64,000 nt of DNA from Hymenobacter fodinae (GTDB lineage Bacteria; Bacteroidota; Bacteroidia; Cytophagales; Hymenobacteraceae), in NCBI RefSeq assembly GCF_004745825.1, contig NZ_SRLA01000001.1:1426001-1490000 (forward strand), in the 5' to 3' direction. A program made the position numbers and the translations under genes. This document shows, piece after piece, positions 15,469-24,530 of this stretch (position 1 is its first letter; each line of letters starts with the position of its first letter). Under the pieces are notes generated by a model. That model made no database searches, was not told the DNA's origin, and saw nothing but the letters and a program-made list of their open reading frames with translations.

Positions 15469-18078
15469 TTACATCGGATCTACATCGGCTGCAATGCGGG
15501 CCTGCTTAAAATCCTTATGGTCGCGTACTAGGTTGATGGACTCCAAAATGTCAGCCTTCGCTGACCGCAGCACGGTATGCTCCCGGCTGAGCTTGATGGT
15601 GATTTCCTGCAGGTAAAAGTTACGAATCCGGAAGATGTACGGCGCTTCCGGTCCGAGCACTGCCTCGCGGCCCAACCGGTCAACTAATTCCTGGGTAAGC
15701 ATGATGGCAGCCCGCTCGGCCGCTACTGGGTCTACGTGTTTTACCGTGAGGCGAATCACGCGCATGAAAGGGGGGTAACCATGCTCGCGGCGTTGCAGAA
15801 TCTCGTACTCGTAGAATTCGAGGTAATCATTGCGAATTACCTTATCGAAGATAACCTGCTGCGGGTCGCCCGTCTGGATAATTACTTTGCCCTTCTTACC
15901 CTTGCGTCCCGCCCGCCCGCTCACCTGCACAAACATTTGGAAGGCTCGCTCATGGGCCCGAAAATCGGGGTAATGGATGATACTGTCGGCATTGATGATA
16001 CCTACCAGACTCACGTTAGCGAAATCTAGCCCTTTAGTCACCATTTGGGTGCCCACCAGCACGTTGGTTGTCTGCTTCTCGAAGTCAGAAATAATCTGCT
16101 GATAGGAGTTCTTGGCGCGAGTAGTATCCAGGTCCATGCGCTGCACGCTGGCAGCAGGCAGCATAATCTTCAGATCGTCTTCCAGCTTCTCCGTGCCAAA
16201 CCCCACCGTTTTGATGTTGCGGGAGCCGCAGGCCGGACACTCCACTGGCATTCGGTCATGGTAACCGCAGTAGTGGCAGCGCAGCTCGTGGGCATGTTTA
16301 TGGTAGCTAAGGCTTACAGCGCAGTTCTTACACTTCGGTATCCAGCCGCAGTCGAGGCAATTGATGAAAGGAGCGTAGCCGCGGCGGTTCTGAAACAGAA
16401 TTACCTGCTCCTTCGCGGCCAGCTTGCGCTCCATTTCCTGCATCAGCTCCGGCGTGAAATGGTTGAGCATGGTTTTCTGCTCCCTTGACTTTCGGGTATC
16501 TACTAGCTCAATCTCCGGCAAGCCTGCCTCCCCAAAGCGCTTAGTCAACGAAACGAGGCCATAGCGTCCGGTGCGGGTCTGGTAGTAGGTTTCTACAGAA
16601 GGGGTAGCTGAGCCCAAAAGCGTTTTTGCGCCCTGGAAGTTGGCCATCATCAGGGCCACTTCCCGGGCATTATAGCGGGGGGCGGGGTCATACTGCTTGT
16701 AACTCGACTCGTGCTCCTCGTCAACAATCAGCAGCGCTAGATTATCGAAGGGCAGAAACACCGACGACCGAACACCCACTACCACCTGAAAGCGCCCCGA
16801 GAGCACGCCATTCCAGACCTCTACCCGCTCATTATCGGAGAACTTGGAGTGGTACACCCCCAACCTAGAGCCAAACACGCGCATCAGGCGCGTTACTATT
16901 TGGGCCGTCAGGGCAATTTCAGGTAGCAGATACAGCACTTGCCCTCCACCTTCCAGTGCCTGCTGAATCAGGTTGATGTAGATTTCCGTTTTGCCCGCAC
17001 CCGTTACGCCGTGGAGCAGCACAATATCCTTCTCCTGAAACTGCCGCATGATGTCGTCGTGCGCCTCTTGCTGGGCTTCACTGAGGGTGAAGTGCATATT
17101 GGCAGCTTCGTCATCCTCCATCGGAAAGCGCGACACAATAACATCAAACTGCTCTAGTACGCCATTTTTGATTAGCGTATTCACCGCCGAAGGGGAAAGG
17201 TGAGGGGCGCTGGTTAGCGCCGCTTTCTCCATCCCCTTGTGGTTGGCATGCTCATTCTGATACACGGGCACCCGTTGCAGGTAGCGCATGAGCACATCGA
17301 GCTGCTTGGCTTTGGAAGCTAGCTGCGTAAATAGCTGCTCGAGAGCCGCCTCAGCTACATAGTGGTGAGCCAGGCGCACCTTCTTCACCACTTTGGGCGA
17401 GTACTTATCCGACAGGTGCTCAAACAGAAACACCACGTCCTTCTGCATCAACGACTTGATGTACTTATGGAAGGAGGCAATGCCGAGCAAGTCGCCCACC
17501 TCCGTAAAGGTCATGGATTTGCCTTCCTCACCCGTGCTAAGCGCATCTACGATCTTCTGCTCTTGCTCACTCAGCGGGTAAGGGTTAGTATCGACCTCGA
17601 ATGCCGGATGCAGCTGCACTCGGCTCTCTGAGCTAAGCTTGAGGGCGGCAGGCAATGCCGCATTAATCACCTCGCCCAACGTGCAGAGGTAATAGTCGGC
17701 CATCCAGCGAAACAGCTTTAGCTGGGGCTGGGTAACCACCGGGGCATCATCGATAAACTCCAGGATGTACTTCGCCTGATAGTTGGCGGGCGGCGTCTCG
17801 TGTACGGCAGCCACAATGCAGCTCAGCGTTTTTTTGGCGCCAAACTGCACAATTACCCGGCCCCCAATCACCACTTGGTCGTTTAGTTCAAAGGGGACGC
17901 GGTAGGTGTACAGCTTGGGCAGCGGCAACGGCAGAATCACGTCCGCGAAGAGCGTAACGCGGTCGGCGGCCGGTTCTGGCTGCGGCTGAACAAAGTCAAA
18001 CGTGAGGCTCAAAAGAAGTCGGAAACAGAATGCGAACAGTAAAGATAAATGGCCGGGCTCAATGAAGTAACGAGCCAT
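15469..18078 (-). CDS. priA: Primosomal replication restart helicase PriA
   Basis: 869 residues from the only upstream ATG (18078). The first 22 residues are oddly hydrophobic for a cytoplasmic helicase, so translation may really start at the TTG at 18012 (847 residues). The DNA-binding N-domain begins at TLFADVILPLPLPKLYTYRVP. The helicase has Walker A HGVTGAGKTE (Lys363), DEEH (Asp453), then the PriA zinc-binding block of paired cysteines (CLDCGW, CKNC, CHYCG, CPACG; from about residue 574) and motif VI QVSGRAGRKGKKG. PriA recognises abandoned forks and reloads the replicative helicase. It appears to be a single-gene unit between two hairpin or palindrome elements. Confidence 0.95.
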   Translation of the reverse strand: MARYFIEPGHLSLLFAFCFRLLLSLTFDFVQPQPEPAADRVTLFADVILPLPLPKLYTYRVPFELNDQVVIGGRVIVQFGAKKTLSCIVAAVHETPPANYQAKYILEFIDDAPVVTQPQLKLFRWMADYYLCTLGEVINAALPAALKLSSESRVQLHPAFEVDTNPYPLSEQEQKIVDALSTGEEGKSMTFTEVGDLLGIASFHKYIKSLMQKDVVFLFEHLSDKYSPKVVKKVRLAHHYVAEAALEQLFTQLASKAKQLDVLMRYLQRVPVYQNEHANHKGMEKAALTSAPHLSPSAVNTLIKNGVLEQFDVIVSRFPMEDDEAANMHFTLSEAQQEAHDDIMRQFQEKDIVLLHGVTGAGKTEIYINLIQQALEGGGQVLYLLPEIALTAQIVTRLMRVFGSRLGVYHSKFSDNERVEVWNGVLSGRFQVVVGVRSSVFLPFDNLALLIVDEEHESSYKQYDPAPRYNAREVALMMANFQGAKTLLGSATPSVETYYQTRTGRYGLVSLTKRFGEAGLPEIELVDTRKSREQKTMLNHFTPELMQEMERKLAAKEQVILFQNRRGYAPFINCLDCGWIPKCKNCAVSLSYHKHAHELRCHYCGYHDRMPVECPACGSRNIKTVGFGTEKLEDDLKIMLPAASVQRMDLDTTRAKNSYQQIISDFEKQTTNVLVGTQMVTKGLDFANVSLVGIINADSIIHYPDFRAHERAFQMFVQVSGRAGRKGKKGKVIIQTGDPQQVIFDKVIRNDYLEFYEYEILQRREHGYPPFMRVIRLTVKHVDPVAAERAAIMLTQELVDRLGREAVLGPEAPYIFRIRNFYLQEITIKLSREHTVLRSAKADILESINLVRDHKDFKQARIAADVDPM

Positions 18079-18147
18079 TTACGATTTGCCCAGGTCACTT
18101 CTATATAGCAACCTCCACATAGGTGCAGCGAAACCTGAGCTTACATA

Positions 18148-18163
18148 AGTGGCCTAGGCCACT
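18148..18163. repeat. Perfect 16-bp palindrome AGTGGCCTAGGCCACT
   Basis: Two fused copies of the extended iterated motif (GTGGCCTAG and its complement) form a perfect 16-bp palindrome in the 118-bp gap between priA and the downstream-lying thioredoxin-domain gene. It could be a protein-binding site in the priA upstream region or a cruciform; it has no loop, so it is not a typical terminator. Confidence 0.7.
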
Positions 18164-18196
18164 ATAGCAACAGACGAACGTGGCAGAAAACGGACG

Positions 18197-20233
18197 CTAG
18201 GCCAGTTGGGCCAATGCTTCAGCTACGGAGTGCACGGGGCGCTGGCACGTGTGGCTAAAACAAACGTAAATGGTCGTTTGATTACCAACAGCCTCACGGT
18301 TTCTGAGCAGCGGCAACTCACTGCTAGTAGAAGTGCCCGCCAGCACACTGTTGGGCAGGTAATGCTGGCTAAGGCTGGCCCGAAATTTTTCTGCTTCGGG
18401 GCCCACAATGACAATTTCGGCGGCTGGGCGCAGGTGGGCGGCGTATAGGCTTGCCCAGTTGGCCAGGTGCTGCGGCTCTTGAACTACTAGTTCCTGCACT
18501 TGCCGGAGCATGCGTCCCGCTAATTCTGTGTAACGCTCATTTTCAAGGAGCAGGCCTAGCCGATGCAGGTTGTGGGCCATTACAGAGTTTGAAGCCGGAA
18601 TCACATTGTCAAACAACTCCTTTTTGCGGGCTATAAGTGCTGTGCTCTGCGCACTGGTGTAGAAGAATAGGTTTTCACTGGGGTCGAAGAAGTGTTCTAG
18701 CACGTAGGCCACTAATGCATCAGCTTCCTGTAGCCACTCCTCCGCAAACGTGGCTTCGTAAAGGCTAATGTAGGCCTGTATGAGTAGGGCGTAGTCCTCT
18801 AAGAAGGCATCAATGCTGGCTTGCCCGTTCTTGTAGCTGCGGTATAAGTGGTTGCCCTGGCGGAGGTGTTGCTGCAGAAAGGTAGCGTTGCCCATTGCTA
18901 ACTCCAGAAACCTCGGCTCCTGAAATGCGCGGTACGCATCTAAAAGCCCTTGCAGTAGCAACGCATTCCAGCCTGTCAGAATCTTGTTATCTAGGCCAGG
19001 GCGGATGCGGGTTTCGCGCAACTCAAGGAGCTTCTTTTTCCATCCGGCTACTAGCTGCTGCAAAACTGAAGGGCTGAGCTGGTGGTGCTGAGCAAATGAA
19101 GTGTCTGACTCGCGGCGGTGCAGAATGTTGCGTCCATGCTCCCAATTGCCTAATGCCGTGCAGTTGAAATATTCGCTGGCCAATGGTTCCTCATCGCCAA
19201 GTGCCTCTTGCAGTTCCTCTCGGGTCCAAACATAGAATTTGCCTTCTTCGCCTTCACTGTCGGCATCAAGAGAGGAATAAAAACCGCCTTCCGGGCTCAG
19301 CAGCTCACGTTGTATAAACCCAACTATATCGTAGGCTACTTGCTGATATAGCTTTTCCTGAGTCCGTTGGTACGCTTCAGCATACAGGCTTAGTAATTGG
19401 CCATTATCATACAGCATTTTCTCAAAATGCGGTACCAGCCAGTCGGCGTCCACTGCGTAACGGGCGAAGCCGCCTCCCACTTGGTCATGTATTCCACCCC
19501 AAGCCAGTTCGCGCAAGGTGAGATGCAGTTGGGCCAAGATTGCGTCGCTATTGGTTAGCGCGAGAGTTCGGAGCAGAAAGCGCCAGATGCTAGGCATTGG
19601 AAACTTGGGCGCCCGGCTAGTACCGCCTTTCTCCCTGTTAAATCGGGTAGCTAGATTATATATGAGCTGCTTGAATTCTTCATCGGAAACCCCCGTGCTA
19701 GTGGTTGGCGTCCGGTACTTGTCAAGTTCGCTGGCCTGAATTGCTCGCGTAAATTGCTCCGCGGAGGCAGTTAGTTCATCCCGATATTCTCCGGCGTACC
19801 CAGTACCAATACTTTCCAGCAGCTCAAGCCAGTTACGGGGCGAAAAGTACGTGCCACCGTAGAAAGGCTTAGCCTCCGGAGTAAGAAATACATGGAGCGG
19901 CCAACCGCCCGCCAGCCCCATAGCCTGCAGCGCATCTAAGTACACCTGGTCCACATCGGGCCTTTCCTCCCGGTCTACTTTGATGCAGACAAAATGCTGA
20001 TTCATAACCGCCGCCACCTTTGGGTCCTCAAACGATTCCCGCTCCATCACGTGGCACCAATGACAAGATGCGTACCCGATACTCACCAAAATCGGCTTCT
20101 GCTCTGCCTGCGCGCGTGCTAATGCCTCTTCTCCCCATGGGTACCAGTCAACAGGGTTGTGCGCGTGTTGTAGCAGATACGGGCTAGTTTCTTGGGCGAG
20201 GCGGTTGCTGAAGGCAGGGAGTGATGATGTCAT
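18197..20233 (-). CDS. DUF255 thioredoxin-domain protein (YyaL/SPATA20 family)
   Basis: 678 residues from an ATG at 20233. The N-terminal DUF255 thioredoxin-like domain starts with the family signature [25 protein letters not shown] and carries SCHWCHVM (Cys57 and Cys60, the CxxC pair), [12 protein letters not shown] and [12 protein letters not shown]. The remainder is an alpha/alpha-barrel of the six-hairpin glycosidase type ([49 protein letters not shown]). Full length for the family. The biochemical role of these proteins is not established; a redox or sugar-related activity is assumed. Its TAG stop is part of a CTAGGCC repeat copy. It sits alone between a terminator upstream and the palindrome downstream. 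Confidence 0.92.
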   Translation of the reverse strand: MTSSLPAFSNRLAQETSPYLLQHAHNPVDWYPWGEEALARAQAEQKPILVSIGYASCHWCHVMERESFEDPKVAAVMNQHFVCIKVDREERPDVDQVYLDALQAMGLAGGWPLHVFLTPEAKPFYGGTYFSPRNWLELLESIGTGYAGEYRDELTASAEQFTRAIQASELDKYRTPTTSTGVSDEEFKQLIYNLATRFNREKGGTSRAPKFPMPSIWRFLLRTLALTNSDAILAQLHLTLRELAWGGIHDQVGGGFARYAVDADWLVPHFEKMLYDNGQLLSLYAEAYQRTQEKLYQQVAYDIVGFIQRELLSPEGGFYSSLDADSEGEEGKFYVWTREELQEALGDEEPLASEYFNCTALGNWEHGRNILHRRESDTSFAQHHQLSPSVLQQLVAGWKKKLLELRETRIRPGLDNKILTGWNALLLQGLLDAYRAFQEPRFLELAMGNATFLQQHLRQGNHLYRSYKNGQASIDAFLEDYALLIQAYISLYEATFAEEWLQEADALVAYVLEHFFDPSENLFFYTSAQSTALIARKKELFDNVIPASNSVMAHNLHRLGLLLENERYTELAGRMLRQVQELVVQEPQHLANWASLYAAHLRPAAEIVIVGPEAEKFRASLSQHYLPNSVLAGTSTSSELPLLRNREAVGNQTTIYVCFSHTCQRPVHSVAEALAQLA

Positions 20234-20258
20234 CGACGGACAGATATAACGCGGTATA

Positions 20259-20296
20259 AACAGAAAACCCGGCCGCCTAGGGCCGGGTTTTCTGTT
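20259..20296. terminator. Terminator with perfect 16-bp stem
   Basis: AACAGAAAACCCGGCC (20259-20274) pairs with GGCCGGGTTTTCTGTT (20281-20296) around a 6-nt loop GCCTAG. On the reverse strand it follows the GSCFA gene, whose transcript it should end before the DUF255 gene. Confidence 0.85.
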
Positions 20297-20325
20297 GCAT
20301 TGATTATCCTAGACGCTAGGCCACT

Positions 20326-22716
20326 CTACTCACTAGCTTCCGTCCCCTGGTCAGGCGCTGGTTTGCGGCGAGGTGGCCTAGCGCGTTTAGGTGCGGGGGC
20401 CGTGGCACCCTCCGGCGTCGGAGTTGGCTCTGGTGCTGCTTTCTTGCGGCTACGGGATGGTTTAGGAGCTGATTCTGCGGCGCTCGTCGTTAAAGTAGGA
20501 GTTGGCTCCGGCGCAACAGTCGAAGCCGTTTTCCGGGCAGCGCGCTTTTTGGCAGGAGGTGCTGTCGGTGGTGACGAAGTTTCTGACGAGTTTTCCTCTA
20601 CGGGCGGAGTGACTGCTGTCGGCGCTGGAGCCGCAGAAGGTTTCCGTGGTGCCCGCTTTGGTAGTGAGGGGGGAGGCACTACCGGAGCCTCGGAAGGCTC
20701 CAACGGTGCGGAGGCAGCAGGTGCCACAGTCTCCACGGGCGTTTCAGCACTAGGAGGGGTGGGCTGCGCTGCAGTGGCCGCCGATTCGGCAGCTGCGGCC
20801 ACTCGGTTCTGGGCTGCTTTCCCGCGGTTTCGACCCGCTCCACCGCGGCTGCGCGAACGGCCTTTTGAAGCGTTAGGGATAGGTGCCTCTTCTGGGGCAA
20901 CAGCTTCTGGAGTACCTGTCTCCGAAACTTCTGGTACCGTCATGGGGGCCACTTCCGCTGCAAGGGGTTGAGTCTCCACAGTGGGCTGCTCAGTTTCTAT
21001 GCTAGCTTCCGCTTCCTCCGCTGGCGGCACCGCATACAGCGCTTGGCGGTTGCCACGGCGAGGCTCTCGGTCTTGTTGCCGTCCTTTCCGCTGCGGACGG
21101 TTACGCCGCCGCGAGGGTTGTTCGGTCGGTTCAGCAGTTTCTGGAGCATCGGCTACTACTGACGGATCTTCTGCTACTGGTAGTAGTTCTTCGCTACTAG
21201 ATTTAATTGCCTCTGGTGCGCTAGGCCTATCCGTTTTTCCGAATAACTCAGCTTCTGTAATGTAAGTAATGCCATCAGCAATTGGGGCGTCCTCCGAGGA
21301 AGTAGCCGTTTCAGCGCCAGATTCTATGTCGGACTGGCCTACTGGTGTATCAACGGCCGTCACGGCCAAAGCAGCTTCGGCCTCTGCAGCTAGGCGGGCC
21401 GCCTTGCGCTTACTACGCTTAGCCCCACCGCGTGACCGGCGCTTTTTCTTGCGTACAGGTGTTTCTGCCTCTGAAATGCTCCCATCGGCTTCCTCCCCAG
21501 GTTCTTCTTCCTGCGCATATTCCAAAGTGGCCCCTGAGTACGCCGACTCGTAGGCCTCGTCTGGATCAGCTTCTGCTGCCTGTTGCTCGTCAGACGTTTC
21601 CGCTTCTATGAGTAGGCCACTACCTTGGCTAAGCAATTCGGCGCGGGCCTGGTCAGCCTCCTGGGGTTGATCTTCTTCTAAGAAATCGTCCTCGTCCTCA
21701 TCCTCGTCGGGTTCAGGAGTTGGTGGGGGAGGGGGGAGCGGAAGCGAAGCAAGTTCTCTTTCTACGTGCAGAAGCTCCATGCGCACATCAGCTTGCGCAC
21801 TCAGGCGTTGCAGGCGTGCTAGGGTGCCTTCTAAAAACTGGCGGTGCTCTGATGCGGCACTGTGCAGTGGGCGGTGAGCCAGCGCCTGCCTAATGCCTTC
21901 CCATTCTTTCTTGAATCGGCCAAAAGCCGTGTCAAAATATGTACGTGTGAACCGTTCCCAGATATAGTTCTCGGCTACATCGGAGGGATGGAGCATGTCT
22001 GATGCATAAAAGCGGTAGTCCCGCAAATCATCCATCAGCAACTCGTACGCCGGGAAGTAAGACACGTCAGGCAGTAACTCACTAAGGAAGTGGCACGCCA
22101 CGCGCAACATGGATTTACTAACCGAGCTGAGTGGTAACGTTTCTTTCAGGTGACGCACGGGGCTCACCGTTAATATGAAGCGTAAACGTGGGTTAATGCG
22201 TCGTAAGTACGCGTGCGTTTCTGCTATAGCCGCAATAATTTCATCGGCAGTCAGCAGTTCTTTTTCGAATTTATCCGCGGGTACCTTATGACAGTTGCTA
22301 ATGATTTCTTCGGTTTCGCGTAGGCGGTAGGCATAAGCTGTACCAAGCGTCAACACCACTGCATCAGCGGTAGCCAGAAATACCCCTGTTTCCCGCACAA
22401 TACTTTGTATGTGCTGGAGTAAGTCAACGGGTGATTCTGCCCCAAGTGTCGCGTGCAAGTCATAGCTCTGCCAGCGGCCTCGCGCTTCCACTACATGCTG
22501 CTGCCAATCCATGTCTTCGCCCGCAGCAGCACGAAGGAGTTTGCACGCTGAAACAGGGTTGAACACGGTACCAAAAGGGTTTACCAGTGTCGCCACCTTA
22601 AAATCTGCTAATCGGTTTCCAATGGAATCCGAAAAGCAGGAACCAATTGTCAACACCCGCGCGGAGTGCGGCAGTTGTTGCGGATGAGGCGTAAGTGGTA
22701 ATTCAGTTCGAAACAT
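20326..22716 (-). CDS. GSCFA-domain protein with very long charged, low-complexity C-terminal tail
   Basis: 796 residues from the ATG at 22716; a TTG ten codons earlier is less likely. Residues 1 to about 290 form a GSCFA domain, an SGNH/GDSL-like fold named for its GSCF[AS] motif, here GSCFSD at 25-30, with VNPFGTVFNP, VLTLGTAYAYR, LTVSPVRH and DMLHPSD as other conserved blocks. Substrates of GSCFA proteins are unknown. From about residue 310 the protein changes to alternating acidic (EPDEDEDEDDFLEEDQ) and Arg/Lys-rich clusters (RKKKRRSRGGAKRSKRKAAR, SRRRNRPQRKGRQQ, KGRSRSRGGAGRNRGKAA) set in Pro/Ala/Glu/Thr-rich sequence to the end. Such tails resemble disordered RNA-binding tails. The fusion is unusual; no frameshift is seen, and a 16-bp-stem terminator follows. 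Confidence 0.85.
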   Translation of the reverse strand: MFRTELPLTPHPQQLPHSARVLTIGSCFSDSIGNRLADFKVATLVNPFGTVFNPVSACKLLRAAAGEDMDWQQHVVEARGRWQSYDLHATLGAESPVDLLQHIQSIVRETGVFLATADAVVLTLGTAYAYRLRETEEIISNCHKVPADKFEKELLTADEIIAAIAETHAYLRRINPRLRFILTVSPVRHLKETLPLSSVSKSMLRVACHFLSELLPDVSYFPAYELLMDDLRDYRFYASDMLHPSDVAENYIWERFTRTYFDTAFGRFKKEWEGIRQALAHRPLHSAASEHRQFLEGTLARLQRLSAQADVRMELLHVERELASLPLPPPPPTPEPDEDEDEDDFLEEDQPQEADQARAELLSQGSGLLIEAETSDEQQAAEADPDEAYESAYSGATLEYAQEEEPGEEADGSISEAETPVRKKKRRSRGGAKRSKRKAARLAAEAEAALAVTAVDTPVGQSDIESGAETATSSEDAPIADGITYITEAELFGKTDRPSAPEAIKSSSEELLPVAEDPSVVADAPETAEPTEQPSRRRNRPQRKGRQQDREPRRGNRQALYAVPPAEEAEASIETEQPTVETQPLAAEVAPMTVPEVSETGTPEAVAPEEAPIPNASKGRSRSRGGAGRNRGKAAQNRVAAAAESAATAAQPTPPSAETPVETVAPAASAPLEPSEAPVVPPPSLPKRAPRKPSAAPAPTAVTPPVEENSSETSSPPTAPPAKKRAARKTASTVAPEPTPTLTTSAAESAPKPSRSRKKAAPEPTPTPEGATAPAPKRARPPRRKPAPDQGTEASE

Positions 22717-22886
22717 TTCTCCTTGATACGGCCCTAATACGGCCAACGGACAGGCAACCTACTTAACATCGTTGGTTCGACCAAAAACCCGCTAAAGCAG
22801 CGGCGGGAATGGGTTAACTAACCTCCCAATGTAAAATAGCACTATTTGAGGCACCTTAGTATAAACTCCAAGACAACCTCAGCCAG

Positions 22887-22920
22887 AAAAAAAGCCCGGC
22901 TACGCAAGCAGCCGGGCTTT
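22887..22920 (-). terminator. Terminator of the ribosomal protein operon
   Basis: On the reverse strand AAAGCCCGGCT pairs with AGCCGGGCTTT (22891-22901 with 22910-22920) and is followed by a run of seven T (22893-22887). It lies about 20 bp after rplI. Confidence 0.9.
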
Positions 22921-22941
22921 CTTATACGCAAGCGGAATAGC

Positions 22942-23385
22942 TTATTCAGCTACTACGTTGAAGCGTACCTTGTGTTTTACTTCACGGTGCAGGTCAACCG
23001 AAGCCGTGTACTCACCTACTGCGCTGGGCTCCGAGTCAAACGAGAGACGCTTACGGTCTACCTCGATGCCCTTAGCTTTCAGTGCGTCGGCCAGCTGAAG
23101 CGTGGTCACACGACCGAAGATACGGCCGCTTTCACCCACTTTAGCTGGAATATCCAGAACTACATCACCGATTTTGTCAGCTATTGCCTGAGCATCAGCT
23201 TTCACTTTCTCGGCTTTGTGAGCAGCCTGACGAATGTTCTCGGCTACAATTTTCTTGTTGGTTTTGTCGGCTAGGATAGCCAGACCCTGCGGGAGCAGGT
23301 AGTTACGGCCGTAGCCAGGCTTTACAGTAACGGTGTCGTTCTTGTAACCCAGGCCTTTAACGTCGTCTTTCAGAATTACTTCCAT
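22942..23385 (-). CDS. rplI: 50S ribosomal protein L9
   Basis: 147 residues, the usual length. The N-terminal domain has the L9 signature MEVILKDDVKGLGYKNDTVTVKPGYGRNYLLPQGLA, then the long linking helix (AHKAEKVKADAQAIADKIG) and the C-terminal RNA-binding domain (GRIFGRVTTLQLADAL, VDLHREVKHKVRFNVVAE). It binds 23S rRNA at the base of the L1 stalk. It is the last gene of rpsF-rpsR-rplI, 95 bp after rpsR, and a strong terminator follows. Confidence 0.98.
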   Translation of the reverse strand: MEVILKDDVKGLGYKNDTVTVKPGYGRNYLLPQGLAILADKTNKKIVAENIRQAAHKAEKVKADAQAIADKIGDVVLDIPAKVGESGRIFGRVTTLQLADALKAKGIEVDRKRLSFDSEPSAVGEYTASVDLHREVKHKVRFNVVAE

Positions 23386-23480
23386 GTCTTTATAGAGTTG
23401 CTAGCTGCAAATTGTTGGTTGATGATCAGCTACAAGTAGCCCGACTAGCAACGCACAACTGACAACTAAACACTGACAAC

Positions 23481-23732
23481 TTATTTCAACGAGTCGGTTA
23501 CGTAAGGCATTAGCGCCAGGTGACGGGCTTTTGCCACAGCCTGAGCTACTTTACGCTGGAACTTCAGGCTAGTACCCGTGATACGACGGGGCAGGATGCG
23601 ACCCTGCTCGTTCACAAACTTCAGCAGGAAGTTCGGGTCTTTGTAGTCTACGTACTTAATGCCGTTCTTTTTGAAGCGGCAGTATTTCTTGCGCGTATCC
23701 TGCTTGTGGATTTTTTCGTTGGCGAGGCTCAT
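23481..23732 (-). CDS. rpsR: 30S ribosomal protein S18
   Basis: 83 residues. The S18 core KYCRFKKNGIKYVDYKDPNF, GRILPRRITGTS and KFQRKVAQAVAKARHLALMPY is complete. It partners with S6 in the 30S platform. The gene starts 9 bp after rpsF, implying translational coupling. No ssb gene lies between rpsF and rpsR, as is usual in Bacteroidota and unlike Escherichia coli or Bacillus. Confidence 0.98.
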   Translation of the reverse strand: MSLANEKIHKQDTRKKYCRFKKNGIKYVDYKDPNFLLKFVNEQGRILPRRITGTSLKFQRKVAQAVAKARHLALMPYVTDSLK

Positions 23733-23741
23733 CTTTCTAAC

Positions 23742-24116
23742 TTACTGGGCTACGGCTTCCGACTGTTTTGCTTTCTGCTGGTTCATCTCGCCCTTACGAC
23801 GACGCTCGCCGTAAGCTACGGCGTGCTTGTCCAGAACGGTAGTCAGGAAGCGGATTACACGCTCATCGCGGCGGAAAGCCAGCTCCAGCGTGTCCACGAT
23901 GTTGCCCGAACCGGTGAACTCCACGAGGAAGTAGTAGCCAGTGGACTTTTTCTGAATTGGGTACGCCAGTTTCTTGAGGCCCCAAGCTTCAGTGTTGATA
24001 ATGTCGGCGCTATTTTCCTTAAGCACCTGGGTGAACTTCTCGACCGTCTCTTGCACTTGGCTCTCGTTCAGCACGGGAGTCAGAATGAAGACCGTCTCGT
24101 AATTTCTTACTTCCAT
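23742..24116 (-). CDS. rpsF: 30S ribosomal protein S6
   Basis: 124 residues beginning [19 protein letters not shown], with the ferredoxin-like S6 fold motifs [23 protein letters not shown] and [11 protein letters not shown], and a basic, disordered C-terminus ([16 protein letters not shown]). It binds S18 in the small subunit. First gene of the operon, about 40 bp downstream of an exact Bacteroidota -7 element. Confidence 0.98.
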   Translation of the reverse strand: MEVRNYETVFILTPVLNESQVQETVEKFTQVLKENSADIINTEAWGLKKLAYPIQKKSTGYYFLVEFTGSGNIVDTLELAFRRDERVIRFLTTVLDKHAVAYGERRRKGEMNQQKAKQSEAVAQ

Positions 24117-24157
24117 TACGACGGGGTGAAAATTGTGTGAAAAACTAAATGAGGGGG

Positions 24158-24165
24158 CAAAGGTA
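24158..24165 (-). promoter_or_regulatory. Predicted -7 element of the rpsF operon
   Basis: Reverse strand TACCTTTG, an exact TAnnTTTG, 41 bp before the rpsF ATG, giving a leader of about 35 nt. No clear TTG is seen at -33. Confidence 0.5.
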
Positions 24166-24452
24166 ACACGTTTTTAGCTCGGTGCTATACTATAATGATA
24201 AATAATTCATCATTGTCTTTCTAGCAAGGAATTGATAGTCAGTAGGCAAAACTTTCTTCTTCGTTGTAGAGTTGCAAATGAGGTACCTTATATAATAGGT
24301 GTACACCGAGAAAATAGGAGTAGGAACGAAGCTGGAGCGTCTTGGAGTATAAAGTGGGCTAAGTGGATGAATGTTGTAGAAGTAGCACCACTGAAGCCTT
24401 TTTTAGACGAATTCTAGACTACTGTCAAAGGGCGAAAATTAGCAGAAGCGGG

Positions 24453-24483
24453 TTTGTTCTCTGCGTTTCCCGACCTACATTTG
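24453..24483 (+). promoter_or_regulatory. Bacteroidota-type promoter of the act-cox operon
   Basis: TTTG (24453-24456), a 19-bp spacer, and TACATTTG (24476-24483) match both halves of the Bacteroidota -33/-7 consensus (TTTG, TAnnTTTG) with the standard spacing. Transcription should start near 24490, about 40 nt before the actA ATG at 24531. This is the best promoter in the window. Confidence 0.75.
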
Positions 24484-24530
24484 TGGCCTTGGAGCACCCC
24501 CGAGTTTCTTTTTCCCCGTCAAATTGTGCT

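Larger units (their letters stand above)
24117..24530. other. Divergent intergenic region between rpsF and actA
   Basis: These 414 bp separate the ribosomal operon from the respiratory operon. They hold a promoter for each direction (24158-24165 reverse; 24453-24483 forward). The middle (24180-24420) is AT-rich. An open frame continues upstream of the actA ATG to 24363, but without coding character. I see no RNA gene or riboswitch. Confidence 0.7.

Noticed and set aside
20300-20971. 223-codon Gly/Ala-rich open frame on the plus strand
   Set aside because: It is the complement of the Pro/Ala-rich GSCFA tail; such low-complexity DNA gives long open frames in several phases.
20340-21700. Repeated short DNA words in the GSCFA tail considered as a CRISPR or satellite array
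   Set aside because: Spacing and units are irregular and the frame stays open; the repetition is protein low complexity.
23520-24140. 206-codon open frame antisense to rpsR and rpsF
   Set aside because: The opposite strand encodes two invariant ribosomal proteins; the frame has no recognisable domain.
24232-24530. Open frames in the gap before actA, including an N-terminal extension of actA
   Set aside because: AT-rich, no coding character, and the predicted promoter start site at about 24490 lies downstream of them.
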